From Aureobasidium sp. EXF-3400 (Eukaryota; Ascomycota; Dothideomycetes; Dothideales; Saccotheciaceae), in the NCBI GenBank assembly GCA_024195585.1, contig SWBL01000108.1, forward strand, positions 62,001 to 126,000: a DNA stretch of 64,000 nt, written 5' to 3'. The notes below the pieces were generated by a model. The model was not told the origin of the DNA and searched no databases. It saw only the letters and a program-made list of their open reading frames with translations. Position numbers and translations under genes: made by a program. Each line of letters starts with the position of its first letter. The stretch's first letter is position 1. Positions 1 to 9,583 of the stretch are shown one piece after another.

Positions 1-83
1 CAAACTCTCCGCAAAGACATCCCCGAAGCCTTCTACTGTTTATTTCCTCTAACAATATATTGTTTGCAAGACGACAAGCAACA

Positions 84-830
84 ATGCTGCCTACGCCGGA
101 TACATCACACGTCGACTACGACCAGATCTACGAACCGGCCGAAGACTCCTACCTCCTCCTGGACACCCTCTCCTCACCCTCCGAAACCGCATTTCTACAC
201 TCACATTTTCGCTCTGGAACCACACCACTAGTCGTCGAAGTCGGCACTGGCAGTGGAGTCGTTCTCGCTTTCCTCGCTGCCAATAGCTCTACCATTTTCG
301 ATCGTAGTATCTGCACATTGGGTACAGATCTCAATCGACGAGCCTGTATTGCTGCCTCAAAGACTGTAACAAAAGCTTGCGATGGAAAAGGCACACCCTT
401 CTTGACAGTCGCAAATGGCGATTTGACAGAAGCACTCAGAGATTCAGAGGTGGATGTGTTGGTGTTCAACCCACCGTACGTGCCTGCCGAGTTGCCGGAT
501 CTGAGCTTGCATGCAAAATACAATACTGCGGATGCAATGTCTTCGTCTGAGGCCTTTGATCGCGATTCGCATCTGTTGGCGTTGAGCTATGCTGGTGGTG
601 TGGATGGTATGGAAGTTACAGAGCGCTTGCTAAGTGAATTGCCGAGGGTCTTGAGTCAGAGGGGTGTGGCATATGTCTTGTTCTGCGCTCAGAACAAGCC
701 TCAAGAAATAAAGAGCAGGATTAGACAATGGCCTGGTGGATGGGAAGCCGAGACTGTGGGGAGCTCGGGCAAGAAGGCTGGTTGGGAGAAATTGTGCATC
801 GTCAGGATCATGAGGCGGACAGGAGATTGA
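84..830 (+). CDS. mtq2: eRF1 glutamine methyltransferase (HemK/PrmC-like, MTQ2)
   Basis: Catalytic subunit of the S-adenosylmethionine-dependent methyltransferase that modifies the glutamine of the GGQ motif in release factor eRF1 (with Trm112 in yeast). Visible motifs are the SAM-binding VEVGTGSG stretch near residue 55 and the glutamine-amide signature FNPPYVPAE near residue 128. At 248 residues it has the usual MTQ2 size and no introns. I start at position 84 rather than at the in-frame ATG at 60, because the conserved N-terminus MLPTP followed by YEPAEDS begins there. It converges on the amino acid transporter gene, with 98 bases between the two stop codons. Cytosolic role is inferred from the family. 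Confidence 0.93.
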   Translation: MLPTPDTSHVDYDQIYEPAEDSYLLLDTLSSPSETAFLHSHFRSGTTPLVVEVGTGSGVVLAFLAANSSTIFDRSICTLGTDLNRRACIAASKTVTKACDGKGTPFLTVANGDLTEALRDSEVDVLVFNPPYVPAELPDLSLHAKYNTADAMSSSEAFDRDSHLLALSYAGGVDGMEVTERLLSELPRVLSQRGVAYVLFCAQNKPQEIKSRIRQWPGGWEAETVGSSGKKAGWEKLCIVRIMRRTGD

Positions 831-928
831 AGAAAAAGAGAAGCAAAGTCAAGATTGGAAGAATCTATACACACTGGCCTCCAAAATCCGCCGTAACGCC
901 TTCTCAGCAATGCTGCCCAATTGCCCTT

Positions 929-2466
929 CTAAATCGACAAGTTCGCACAAGCAAACGCAGGACGAGTGCCACCCGAATAATCGGAGATGATAGCCTCCAC
1001 AGCAGCATACAACCCAGGCCCCAGCAAGAAAAGTCCACATATCATAACAAAGATATGAACAACAGTCATGACACTTCTCTTTGCACCAGCGAACAATCTT
1101 TCACTGTACATCTGCCAGTACGCCACAGCAAAGAAGATGAATCCGAAGAAGGAATCAAATGCTGCTCCCAACAAGGACAGGAAATCTCCCATGCTGGGTA
1201 CGATCTCGGAGAAGATGAAAGCGACGAGCCAGATAGCTGCCATGACGGCTACCCATACTCCCCAGCCGATGACTGTGTTGGAGTGGGCGTGGCGGGACTT
1301 GCCCATGATGCGGTGGAAGACGAATTTGGCCGAGACGTTCGCATAGATCACTCCGATAACCAGAGTAGGGACGATGACGAATGCGAAGGAGGCTTTCTTG
1401 TAAGCCACAACACCCAGAGATCCGAATGCTGGTGCAGTGGCGTATTGTCCGAGATATCTGAACCCAATGGCCGGGGGAACGATGAAGAGAAATCCAGAGA
1501 TACCGGCCAGAACTGCCAGGGCCTTGGGGAAGTCTTGCGGTTTCTCCATCTCTGCAATAAATGAAGGAAATAAAATCTGAGGAACTTCTCAAATGTCAGC
1601 AATTTGTCTGGGAGATCAACAGAAGCAAAGTGTTTGCCATACCCCAGAGGAACGTGATGTTCAAAACCGCATTCATACAAGCAACCCAAGTGGTTCCAGC
1701 TGGGGGAAAGGCATATGTCTTGACGGCACCAGCCTTAGGATAGGTACCATTGTATCCATATCCAGGAGCATCCTCAATGCCTGCAAATACCAAGAACAAC
1801 AGGATCGCAATTCCCATACATGCAGCGCTGAACATGCTCATGAAAGAGACGTGCTTCAGCGTTCTCGGTATACTCATGACCACGCCCATGATGGTCACGA
1901 TCACCGAGAAGATGACAGTACACATACTGTGATCCGAGAGTGTGTTGAGGACTTTGGCTCCAGTAAGGACATGAAACCCGATGAGCAAAATATTATTCGC
2001 TAAAAGCATGAAACCAGTAAAATGATAGGCGACCCTACTCTTGCCGAAGGCGAAGTATCCAAAGTCGCAAATGTCCCGGATGGAAGGGTTCTTCATAATG
2101 AAGGAATGCATGGTGAGAGATGTGATGTAGAAAAGTACTCCGGAGACGAGCATGGTGATGATACCGGGCACCCAGCCGAGGACAGAGAGAGACCAAGATT
2201 GTGCCATGATTGCAAGGCAAACTTGGTCACCACAGAGCAACCATGCACACTTCTGCCACGACATGGTACGGAGGGAAATCTCATGGGCGTGATCTGTGGG
2301 TGGTGAGGTCAGCTTGAGGGTCAGGATCGGGTATGGAAGAGTGATTACCCTCGTTGACAAGCGCCGCGATGGTGTCAATGGAAGACTCTCCATCGCTAGG
2401 TACATCGTTGACCTTAGCATCATACACCTGCTTCTCCTCAATATCCATATCGTTTGGTCGTGACAT
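929..2466 (-). CDS. AAAP-family amino acid transporter (Mtr-like)
   Basis: Integral membrane amino acid transporter of the AAAP (Aa_trans) family, closest in character to Neurospora Mtr, a permease for neutral and aromatic amino acids. Exons on the minus strand are 2466-2349, 2293-1643 and 1551-929, giving 463 residues. Intron 1 (55 bases) has a CTGAC branch point; intron 2 is GT-AG and restores the conserved motif EMEKPQDFPKAL across the junction. A hydrophilic acidic N-terminus of about 45 residues precedes a GDQVCLAIMAQSWSLSVLGW segment typical of the first helix. Ten or eleven hydrophobic segments follow. Location at the plasma membrane is inferred from Mtr; substrate is not shown by the sequence. 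Confidence 0.9.
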
Positions 2467-4063
2467 ATTTTCCCGGCGTCGAAATCCAAAGAAAATAAAT
2501 GGAACAAACAGATCTGCAGAAGGATGCAGGGAAGGGCGATCAGCAGCATTATAACTTTCCAGACCATTTCACTTTTCCAGAATTTCTAGACCCGATGGTG
2601 CAATCTTTGGCTCGAACAGTGTATTCGGGACAGGGTCGAGATAAGAGTTTTGCTGCGATATCCTATGGCAACGCATACAAATGGCGTGCTCCGACGTGCT
2701 GGCAAGCAAGCGTCAAGCCACAATATCTTATCCCAGTGCAGCAGACCGGTTTTTCGGGGCCTCCGGGCCTTCGCAACAAAGGCTCTAGAACCGTTTGGTT
2801 AGCTAGACTGGCAAAAGATCAAGCTAGATTCAAGCCTCTAACTTGATACTTGTGAATACTCAAGACTTTTCTTGGGTCTTGTCTGCATGACCTGGTTTGT
2901 GGCTTGCGTTGCTTGTTGAGAAACATGGGACCATAAGGCGGGCTGACTTGACGACTCAGCACAAGCGACAAAGATTCGAACAAGCATTCTGTTCGTGAGA
3001 TATCCCCTTGACTCTTTGCAGAGGAGACAAACTTTGCCTCTCCAATTTTACGAGAGCAAACGGGATAGATACGATCGAAGCACTGTCTTTCCAGGAACCT
3101 TGATGGCTGACATGGAAGAAAACGTGGGCTGCCCCGAGAGTTTGGGAGACGGCTGGCTGAAGCTTGCAACCACCACCCGTTCGTCGCCCATCGGTCCATC
3201 TCCCGTTCGCCGTTTCTCACAGCTTTGATTCCTCGTTAGTTCCTTCCTTGACACCAATCATAACATTTTACCTCGGCCTTGCGTGATGGCTCTCAGACCT
3301 GGTGTTTGTATCTTCCCGGTGCTGCTTTTCGCTCTCTCCATTCCTGCTGATGTACATCTAAATGGGCGATAAAGATGCACAAAGTAGTCGAGACTGGAGC
3401 AGCGACCAGTGAGAGCCCTTAAACTTATCACTCTCACTGGAAGTTGCTCCGATCATGAATGTTTTTGCATTCTTATAGTACGTTCCTACCTTCAATGCTT
3501 GTGGGATTCCCATCCTTCTCCTTGCTGTTTCCTCTTTACCCCTAGCTGGTCCAATTTGCTCTCTCCGCGTCGGTCCCTTCCCGTTGAAAGAGCTATCGAA
3601 ATGCAAGATTCACTCCGTATCAGAGCAGTGGCCCGTGAAGGCCATCAAATCTACCGCTCTCATTGAACCCTACCCCGGATCGAAGTATTTTTCCAGTTAT
3701 TCTTGCTCTGTTACCCACTGCTCTATGCAAGAGACCGTGGTGACGAATAATGCGGGTGCCCCATGTGGACGACGAGTCTTCTCCGAGAACATGACTGTCT
3801 TGCTGTTTTGCACAAGACATGGTCCTCCTGTGAGGCGGTGAGGTCGAAATCCAATGTCGATTGGATGGCGTCAGGTAGGTACAGGATCGCTTGATCTCAG
3901 ACTCTCGACAAAAGTGAAACAAAGCCAACTCGGCAACACGTCTCGCGTCCTGTTTGTTGCGCAACATAAATACAGCATTCATCAACAACACCCAACACTC
4001 CTTCAAAGCTCGCGCATCTGCCAGTCGACCTACCACCTTTACAACAACAGCCACCCTAACAAG
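2467..4063. other. Intergenic, 1.6 kb
   Basis: No conserved coding frame is recognised. The short open frames here lack family motifs and splice logic. The only clear structure is the imperfect palindrome at 3396-3450. The left part is the presumed promoter of the transporter; the last 100 bases form the leader of the decayed gene that follows. Confidence 0.6.
3396..3450. repeat. Hairpin repeat, copy 1 (55-base imperfect palindrome)
   Basis: The arms are CCAGTGAGAG at 3406-3415 and CTCTCACTGG at 3431-3440, a perfect 10-base inverted repeat around a 15-base loop. The stem resumes outside a 4-base mismatch with GGAGCA at 3396-3401 against TGCTCC at 3445-3450. The right arm and the roughly 35 bases after it, ending in TGCATT, resemble the other two copies at 4978 and 5193. 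It could be a miniature transposable element or a structured transcript end; neither is proven. Confidence 0.7.
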
Positions 4064-5050
4064 ATGGTTAGTCAACTCTGAGTCACCAAGCATGCGTAGG
4101 TAGACTAACGCACGCCAGGCACCTAAGCGCAAGAGAAGATCCAACAACTTTGCCACTCCTGGCAAGCGTTTGTCGGATGGATCGGCCGTGAAGGGTGAGA
4201 CTCCCAGTAAGGTAATATCAATGCAGCGTTATCAAAATAACTCTAACCACATGGTATAGCAGAGCAAGAAGACTGTCGACGACGGCGACCCTGACTATGT
4301 CGACGATGACATCTCCGACGTTTCCAGCGTCATGACAGCTGACCTGTACTCGGAGGACGAGTATGTCATCCTGGGATCCGGAGATCGTCTCGGTGACCCG
4401 GAGATGGAGGAGGTGAAGACGAGACCTCCGAGCCTGAGGGAGAGTTCAGTGGCGCCAAGAGGCCTACCAAAGACGAGATCGAGAAGGCAGCCAGAGACTG
4501 CCAGAACAGAAAGCGCCTGAACAACGACAGGTACAATCTGCACCAACGCCTCTTGGAGCGAGTGGTAAGAGCGCATCTTGCTTCTCCCAAACGACTCTCG
4601 GTATCACTAACCACTCTACCAGGCCAAGGACGCCCAGACTATCTCATCAAGGACAAGGACATCCCCGATGTCATTCCCGACCAGGAGTTTGGCAAGGGCG
4701 CCCGCGTTTCTATGGAGCCCTGCAAGACGGGCAAGTACGTGCTCGACCGCAAGACGGGCATCTTCACTCACGACGATATCGGTGAGATGCTGGGCGTCAC
4801 TTCGTACAACTCGAAGGGTCAAGCAATCAGCCAGGACGACCTTATCGCCGTTGAGCCGATCAAGCGCGTCAAGAAGAGGGATGGCGATGGCGAGGAATAC
4901 GTCTTCGAAGGAGATGAAGGTGCCATGTTAACTCAGGCAATGAACGAGGCCCGCGCAACCTCATCCCCTGGAATGGCTCTCACTGGGCCCTGTTCGAATC
5001 TCGAATACTTCCTGCATTTTTGTAGTACTGTCTCCTATACTCACTGCTAG
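4064..5050 (+). pseudogene. Decayed gene for a charged, probably nuclear protein (A)
   Basis: Coding character is clear but no single frame holds. The ATG at 4064 is followed at once by an intron (4067-4118, GTTAGT donor, CTAAC branch), then a basic N-terminus APKRKRRS, a second intron near 4214-4260, and an acidic stretch rich in D, E and S. Near 4395 the coding signal moves to another frame (GEDETSEPEGEFSG, then a coiled-coil-like K/R/E region ending LLERV). After a third intron (about 4566-4622) it moves again near 4637 to a frame running DYLIKDKDIPD to a stop at 5050. Both changes equal loss of one base, and no intron I tried repairs them. Product unrecognised. Alternatives are assembly errors or an unseen splice pattern. 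Confidence 0.5.
4978..5016. repeat. Hairpin repeat, copy 2 (right half only)
   Basis: TCTCACTGGGCCC at 4978-4990 is identical to 5193-5205. The next 26 bases, through ATCTCGA and ACTTCCTGCATTT, match 5206-5231 with a few differences. The left arm CCAGTGAGA is absent here. The copy lies inside the 3' end of decayed gene A, so the last reading-frame segment of that gene may be repeat-derived rather than ancestral coding sequence. Confidence 0.6.
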
Positions 5051-5166
5051 CGGAAGACTTATTTCCCTTACTGTCTTCCCTGTGCCCTTTCCCCGCTCTC
5101 CTCCCTCTCCTGAAGTCGACATCAATATTGTAGAAAGTCACAGAAGTATTCCCGGTTGTAGCACTG

Positions 5167-5231
5167 CCAGTGAGAGCCCATGATTTTACAATTCTCACTG
5201 GGCCCGACTCTCAATCTCGATGACTTCCTGC
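5167..5231. repeat. Hairpin repeat, copy 3
   Basis: The inverted arms CCAGTGAGA (5167-5175) and TCTCACTGG (5193-5201) are a perfect 9-base pair around a 17-base loop. A 30-base tail follows that is shared with copy 2 and more weakly with copy 1. It lies about 155 bases upstream of decayed gene B, as copy 1 lies upstream of decayed gene A. Confidence 0.65.
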
Positions 5232-5385
5232 ATTTCATCAGCATCTTGCCCTGCCTTCTTCTTGATCGCTCCTTCCTCTCCACCACCCAACATACGCGTT
5301 GTCTACGCGCTGTCCTGTTTTCTACGCGTCCTAATCTCTCAAACACACCACACACCTTCTTTGTTCAACTGCAAGTCATCATAAC

Positions 5386-5786
5386 ATGCCAGCCTCTAAG
5401 AAGAGGCAGACCTCCATCGCCGAGACCTTCACCTTCGCACCAACGAAGAGAGCTAAACACGTAAGTGACGCGTTCTATCGTGTAGCAGGTCATTATACTG
5501 ACTGTGTAGGACACGACAACCAGTACACCAGCGATCATCGACCTCACAAGGTCAGAAGATGAGGAAATCGGTTACGAGGGCGATGACCTGGACGACGCAG
5601 ACTTCCTCGCACTTGAGGTAGATCAAAAGCTCGCTGCCAACAAGTCGGAATTCAACGACCTGTTGCCAACGAGGATGACATGGGTGACGCCGAATCGTCT
5701 GCCCCTGAGGAAGATCAGGGGCTGAGGACGGGATCGAGAAAAGGGTTAGATCTCCATTCTCGAAGCATTTACCTTCGCTTCCGTGA
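5386..5786 (+). pseudogene. Small gene B, PIP-like and SUMO-interaction-like motifs, probably decayed
   Basis: Exon 1 (5386-5460) encodes a basic N-terminus with QTSIAETF flanked by KKR and KR. This resembles a PCNA-interacting peptide (Q-x-x-I plus an aromatic residue), but position 7 is T, not aromatic. An intron with a GTAAGT donor ends at 5510. Exon 2 opens with IIDLTRSEDEE, a textbook SUMO-interacting motif (hydrophobic core then acids), and then an acidic region. The first frame stops at 5727, but coding character continues in a second frame (EDDMGDAESSAPEEDQ) and then a third (RSPFSKHLPSLP, stop at 5784-5786). A 56-base GT-AG intron starting after 5613 could repair the first change but not the second. 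Function unknown. Confidence 0.45.
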
Positions 5787-6135
5787 AGAATGCAGGACAG
5801 GTTCGGCAGACAGTGTAGTGTCCTTCGAGAAAGGAACATGTTGGTGATGTTGTCAACTTTCTTTGGATGACATCCCTGATCTGGAACTCTGGTGCCTTCC
5901 TATAGCGTCCATACGTAGTTCTTGACCGCCGTGAGAGCAAAATGGAAGTCACAGACATTGAGCACACAGAAAGAGAATAGAAAGAGGAAGGTAGAATCAT
6001 AAAGTCGTTAAGAAAAAGTATAAACCAACAAGGAAACAACACCCAAGAAATACGAAAACGAGGTACTCGGACACCAACAACAAAAGTCCTTCAGGCACGG
6101 TCAAAAAGTCTCAATCACATCCAACAGAACCAAAA
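5787..6135. other. Intergenic, between two 3' ends
   Basis: This lies between the end of decayed gene B and the stop codon of the ASPM-like gene. It is A-rich on the plus strand and shows no conserved frame. Confidence 0.6.
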
Positions 6136-9100
6136 TCACCATCCACCCATAACTCTTCTTCCAGACCCAGTACCCAAAACACCTGCCGTAGCTCTTCTGA
6201 TAGCCCATCCTCTAGCCATCGACTGGAAAGCCAAAACATCTCTTTCCAAACACTCAATACGGCGATCCAAGACAGCTCTCCAAGCTCGTTGCAAAGTCAC
6301 AGCGGCATCAACTTCTCTCTGTTTGTTTGCTGCCACGGCAGCGCAATCAGTGGCAGCTCTCATTTTCTGGATACGCAAGGAGATATTGCGGCGGGCAAGA
6401 CGTAGACGATAGGCATTCTGGATAACGCAGGCGGCTCTGTGTGTGCGAGCTAGAGGTAGTAGGCGAGAGGCGAGGAAAGCGAGAAGAGCGATTGTGTTGC
6501 TGCGGCTGGGGATGGTCGTTGCCTGTGAAGCGAAGAGGGTGATAAATGATTCGCTGCATCCGAGGTTGCGAAGTCTGTCGGCTGTTGACATTTTGTTCGA
6601 TGACTTTTTCGTTGAGGCGGGGACATAATCGGCGTAGGTTGAGATGATGGCTGCTAAGGCGCGGCCATCGGAGAAGGAAGTCGTCAAGTTGGTGACGATG
6701 ACCTTGTGTTGTTGACAGACACTTGCAGCCCATTCCTTGAGTAGGGGGCCCTGCTCATTTGTATCTGGCTGGTCCTCACTTAGAGCGTAGTTTATTCCAA
6801 CAGGCTGAGTCGAGCACTTCGAGAAACGAAGAGTTTCTTTCTTGAGTTCGTCCCAGTCCACGAGGTATCCAAGTCCCCATCTACTGACAAGCGCCCAAAG
6901 AAGACTCAGGGTCTTCTCTCTGTGTCCATTGACAATATCTTCTGCCTTGATTGTCTCGATAGCAGTGCCGGCAAGTCCACGAGCTCCAGTCAATGCACTT
7001 AACGCAACCTGAACATTGTGCATTTTTTGTACTTTGCTGTTACATGGGAGCTTGAGGTGCTGGCTCAAGATCTGAGTAGTTGAGTTTGTATCCAAGAAGC
7101 TAGTAAGCGTTTCGCCATCCGGAAGATCAAGAGTAACAGTGCGATCCGACCGGTCATCCAATTTTTGGGAAGGATATAATAAGAGTTCGACAAAGTGTGC
7201 GAGTAAAACACCATCACGAAGATCGACAGCGAGATTATCGATGCGGTACGTGTACTCTTCCAACGGTTGTTGCACATGGCGAACCGAGTATCCAAGATGT
7301 CCGAGAGGACGAGAAATGTCACCAACAGAAGGGACCACAAGCTTTGCAAATGCGCGCAGTACACTGATCGAGGACTTGTGTGGAGAAGATGCTTGGAACA
7401 AGCAGGTCGAGAGTTTACCGGTACTCTTGACCTGATCAAGCAGATGGATAAGCATGAGGCCGCGTAGGACTGTTCTCTGCCAGAACCATTCAGGTGTACC
7501 AGGTTGTGTTGCAGAACCTTCAAATGATTTGTTGTCATGAGCAGTCATTAGCTCAGCAGAGTCCTCATGCTCGACGAAGAATGTCGAACAGAAACGCTTC
7601 CATTCTTTGATACCAGTTGAAGATGCGACCCTTGACCGAGTGTGGTCTGCAACAGGAGTTATGACTCGCCCTACTACTACTTCAGCAGCGGCCTGTAATG
7701 CTTCTGAGTCATAGGTGTGACCAAAGAGGTCGAAAAACTGGCGGCGTAGACCAATGTCATCCCTTAGTTTCGGTGACTGGGAGCTATCTTTGGGCATGCT
7801 GAGAGCACCACACGACAATGAAGCTTTTAGACGCTGGTGAAGGGTAGCGACAGATGCATCATGGTATAGCGTCAACATTCTGCTGCGCAGAGCAGCCACA
7901 TCATTTGCAGCAGAAGACTCATGCGCTTGTTGGAAGACCACATTGACGAGTTGTGTCAGAGCGACCTCTTGGTTCTGGAGCCAATTATCCTCGTACAGCT
8001 CAGGTTGGCCCAAGTCATCGCTGAGGACAGGGTAGCGTGATGCAGCAAGAAAGACGGAGCGTTTGAGGTTAGGTAGGCTGACATCTCTTGGCGGGATGGT
8101 GCTCGAGACTGGTCTAGTGTTCACTTCCTTTGGAGCAAAAGTTTGTGATACAGGTCTAGATGATGGCGGCTTGCTGGCTGCTTGCTTCGGGGCTGGGAGT
8201 GGCTTGTGCTTGAAATCCCTGGAGAATGGGTCGAGATTGGCAGGTCGGGGCAAAACTTCGTTGCGGACACTGGCGCGTTCATGAAGAGCTCTAGCCTTTG
8301 GCTTTGGGGCGTCTTTCAGCTCAGGTGCAGGTCGCTTCTTGACGCTCGTCGTCTGCTGCAAAGATGATTGTGACCTGCTGGTTCCCAAGGGTGCAGCCTT
8401 GCTCATTGATTTGACCAGAGGCTTTTCGCCCTTGGCGTTACGAGAAAGCAGAGCACCTGGAAGTACATTTTCCTTTCCACCACCAGTGCCCATAACGCTG
8501 TGTGATATATTAGGTTGAGAAGGAGCAAGAGGACGGAGAGCACTGCGTTTCGAAGTAGATGCCATCTTCTGGGCTTGTCGCATCGCACTGGCACCCATTC
8601 GGACGGGCTGTGGAGTCTCCTTCATAGGCGTGATATCCAATTGACTGGAAGGTAGACCAACTGTCTCATCGCGGAGTGTGTGATCGTAAGCTCCGGGATG
8701 AATTGAAAGTAGAGTCGTGTCCTCCGGGATCCAGATGGTTCGTCTTCTATCTTCATTGACAGGTTTGTTTGTGCTGATAGTGGGCTTGAAGTTTGCAATA
8801 TCACTGCTGCTGCTCGTTGGTAGAGAGGCCGGCTTCTCATCTCTCGAAGTCTGTATGCGAATTCTCTGAGCTGGTCTGGCATGAATGGCGCTGCTTCTCA
8901 TCATTCCAGCGGGCTCATCGCGTCGGTAGGGCTCGCGTTGGCTGCTGCTGCTGGCATCCTCGAAAATAGTGGTAGGAGCACGTCTAGGTTTTCTTGCCAG
9001 ATTTTGAGTCCTACGAGGTGGAGCATTCTTGAATTCCTGCTGTACCAGATGTGCAATGTTTTGGGTGGTATTGTCGTTGAACTGGTCAAAGGCATCATCG

Positions 9101-9195
9101 AAAATGTTGTTTTGTTTACTTCCAAACGGCGACGCGACTTCACGTCCGCCATGAGCTGGTGCTGGACATGGTGTCCCGATTTCGTAGTTGAACAT
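6136..9195 (-). CDS. ASPM/Asp-like spindle protein with CH domains and IQ motifs
   Basis: Intronless frame of 1019 residues. The first 400 residues are disordered and rich in S, P, K and R. A helical region follows, then two calponin-homology-type segments: one around residues 620-700 (VDLRDGVLLAHFVELLL) and a second around 820-905 (TTSFSDGRALAAIISTYADY). The C-terminus holds IQ calmodulin-binding repeats (CVIQNAYRLRLARR, TLQRAWRAVLDRR, FQSMARGWAIRRA). This order matches fungal members of the abnormal-spindle family, often annotated as calmodulin-binding protein Sha1. Family knowledge predicts a role at spindle poles or in cytokinesis. It is much shorter than animal ASPM because it has few IQ repeats, as is normal in fungi. 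Confidence 0.85.
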   Translation of the reverse strand: MFNYEIGTPCPAPAHGGREVASPFGSKQNNIFDDAFDQFNDNTTQNIAHLVQQEFKNAPPRRTQNLARKPRRAPTTIFEDASSSSQREPYRRDEPAGMMRSSAIHARPAQRIRIQTSRDEKPASLPTSSSSDIANFKPTISTNKPVNEDRRRTIWIPEDTTLLSIHPGAYDHTLRDETVGLPSSQLDITPMKETPQPVRMGASAMRQAQKMASTSKRSALRPLAPSQPNISHSVMGTGGGKENVLPGALLSRNAKGEKPLVKSMSKAAPLGTSRSQSSLQQTTSVKKRPAPELKDAPKPKARALHERASVRNEVLPRPANLDPFSRDFKHKPLPAPKQAASKPPSSRPVSQTFAPKEVNTRPVSSTIPPRDVSLPNLKRSVFLAASRYPVLSDDLGQPELYEDNWLQNQEVALTQLVNVVFQQAHESSAANDVAALRSRMLTLYHDASVATLHQRLKASLSCGALSMPKDSSQSPKLRDDIGLRRQFFDLFGHTYDSEALQAAAEVVVGRVITPVADHTRSRVASSTGIKEWKRFCSTFFVEHEDSAELMTAHDNKSFEGSATQPGTPEWFWQRTVLRGLMLIHLLDQVKSTGKLSTCLFQASSPHKSSISVLRAFAKLVVPSVGDISRPLGHLGYSVRHVQQPLEEYTYRIDNLAVDLRDGVLLAHFVELLLYPSQKLDDRSDRTVTLDLPDGETLTSFLDTNSTTQILSQHLKLPCNSKVQKMHNVQVALSALTGARGLAGTAIETIKAEDIVNGHREKTLSLLWALVSRWGLGYLVDWDELKKETLRFSKCSTQPVGINYALSEDQPDTNEQGPLLKEWAASVCQQHKVIVTNLTTSFSDGRALAAIISTYADYVPASTKKSSNKMSTADRLRNLGCSESFITLFASQATTIPSRSNTIALLAFLASRLLPLARTHRAACVIQNAYRLRLARRNISLRIQKMRAATDCAAVAANKQREVDAAVTLQRAWRAVLDRRIECLERDVLAFQSMARGWAIRRATAGVLGTGSGRRVMGGW

Positions 9196-9583
9196 GTTGA
9201 ATAAAGACTCAGTACTGCATTGAAATGTTGACTCTGAGATATCTCTGGGCGATTGGAATAGATGTCTGCTGTTGAAGGCGGGAATGGTGATGTGCTAGGA
9301 GGTGGCTGGTGTAGCAAAATCAAGGTTTGTGTTGTGGCGGCAACGCAAAGAGCTCTTGGCGGCTGGTCTGCCTTGACCTCCACCTTCCCGTCCTCCATCA
9401 TGCACATCTTGTTTGGCATCCAGAGTCTTTGTCCAACAAGTTGTGAGATTACTGCTGTGATCTCGAGTCTGGTTGCATGGATGTCTTTGACATAGAATTG
9501 ATTGAGTTATTGTCACAATTGAACGACATGCTTATCAGATTTTCTATTGTGTCCCAAAACTATTCACAGACCGACATGATACC
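9196..9583. other. Intergenic, ASPM-like promoter and permease 3' end
   Basis: Nothing conserved is recognised. Both flanking genes are on the minus strand, so this holds the 5' leader of the ASPM-like gene and the terminator region following the permease stop. Confidence 0.55.

Noticed and set aside
728..1564. 278-residue open frame on the plus strand
   Set aside because: It is antisense to the Mtr-like transporter and has no recognisable sequence.
3620..4165. 181-residue open frame on the minus strand
   Set aside because: No conserved motif, no start context or intron logic, and it overlaps the leader of decayed gene A.
4988..5002. GTTCGAATC resembling a tRNA B box
   Set aside because: No A box or acceptor stem can be folded around it, and the segment belongs to the hairpin repeat.
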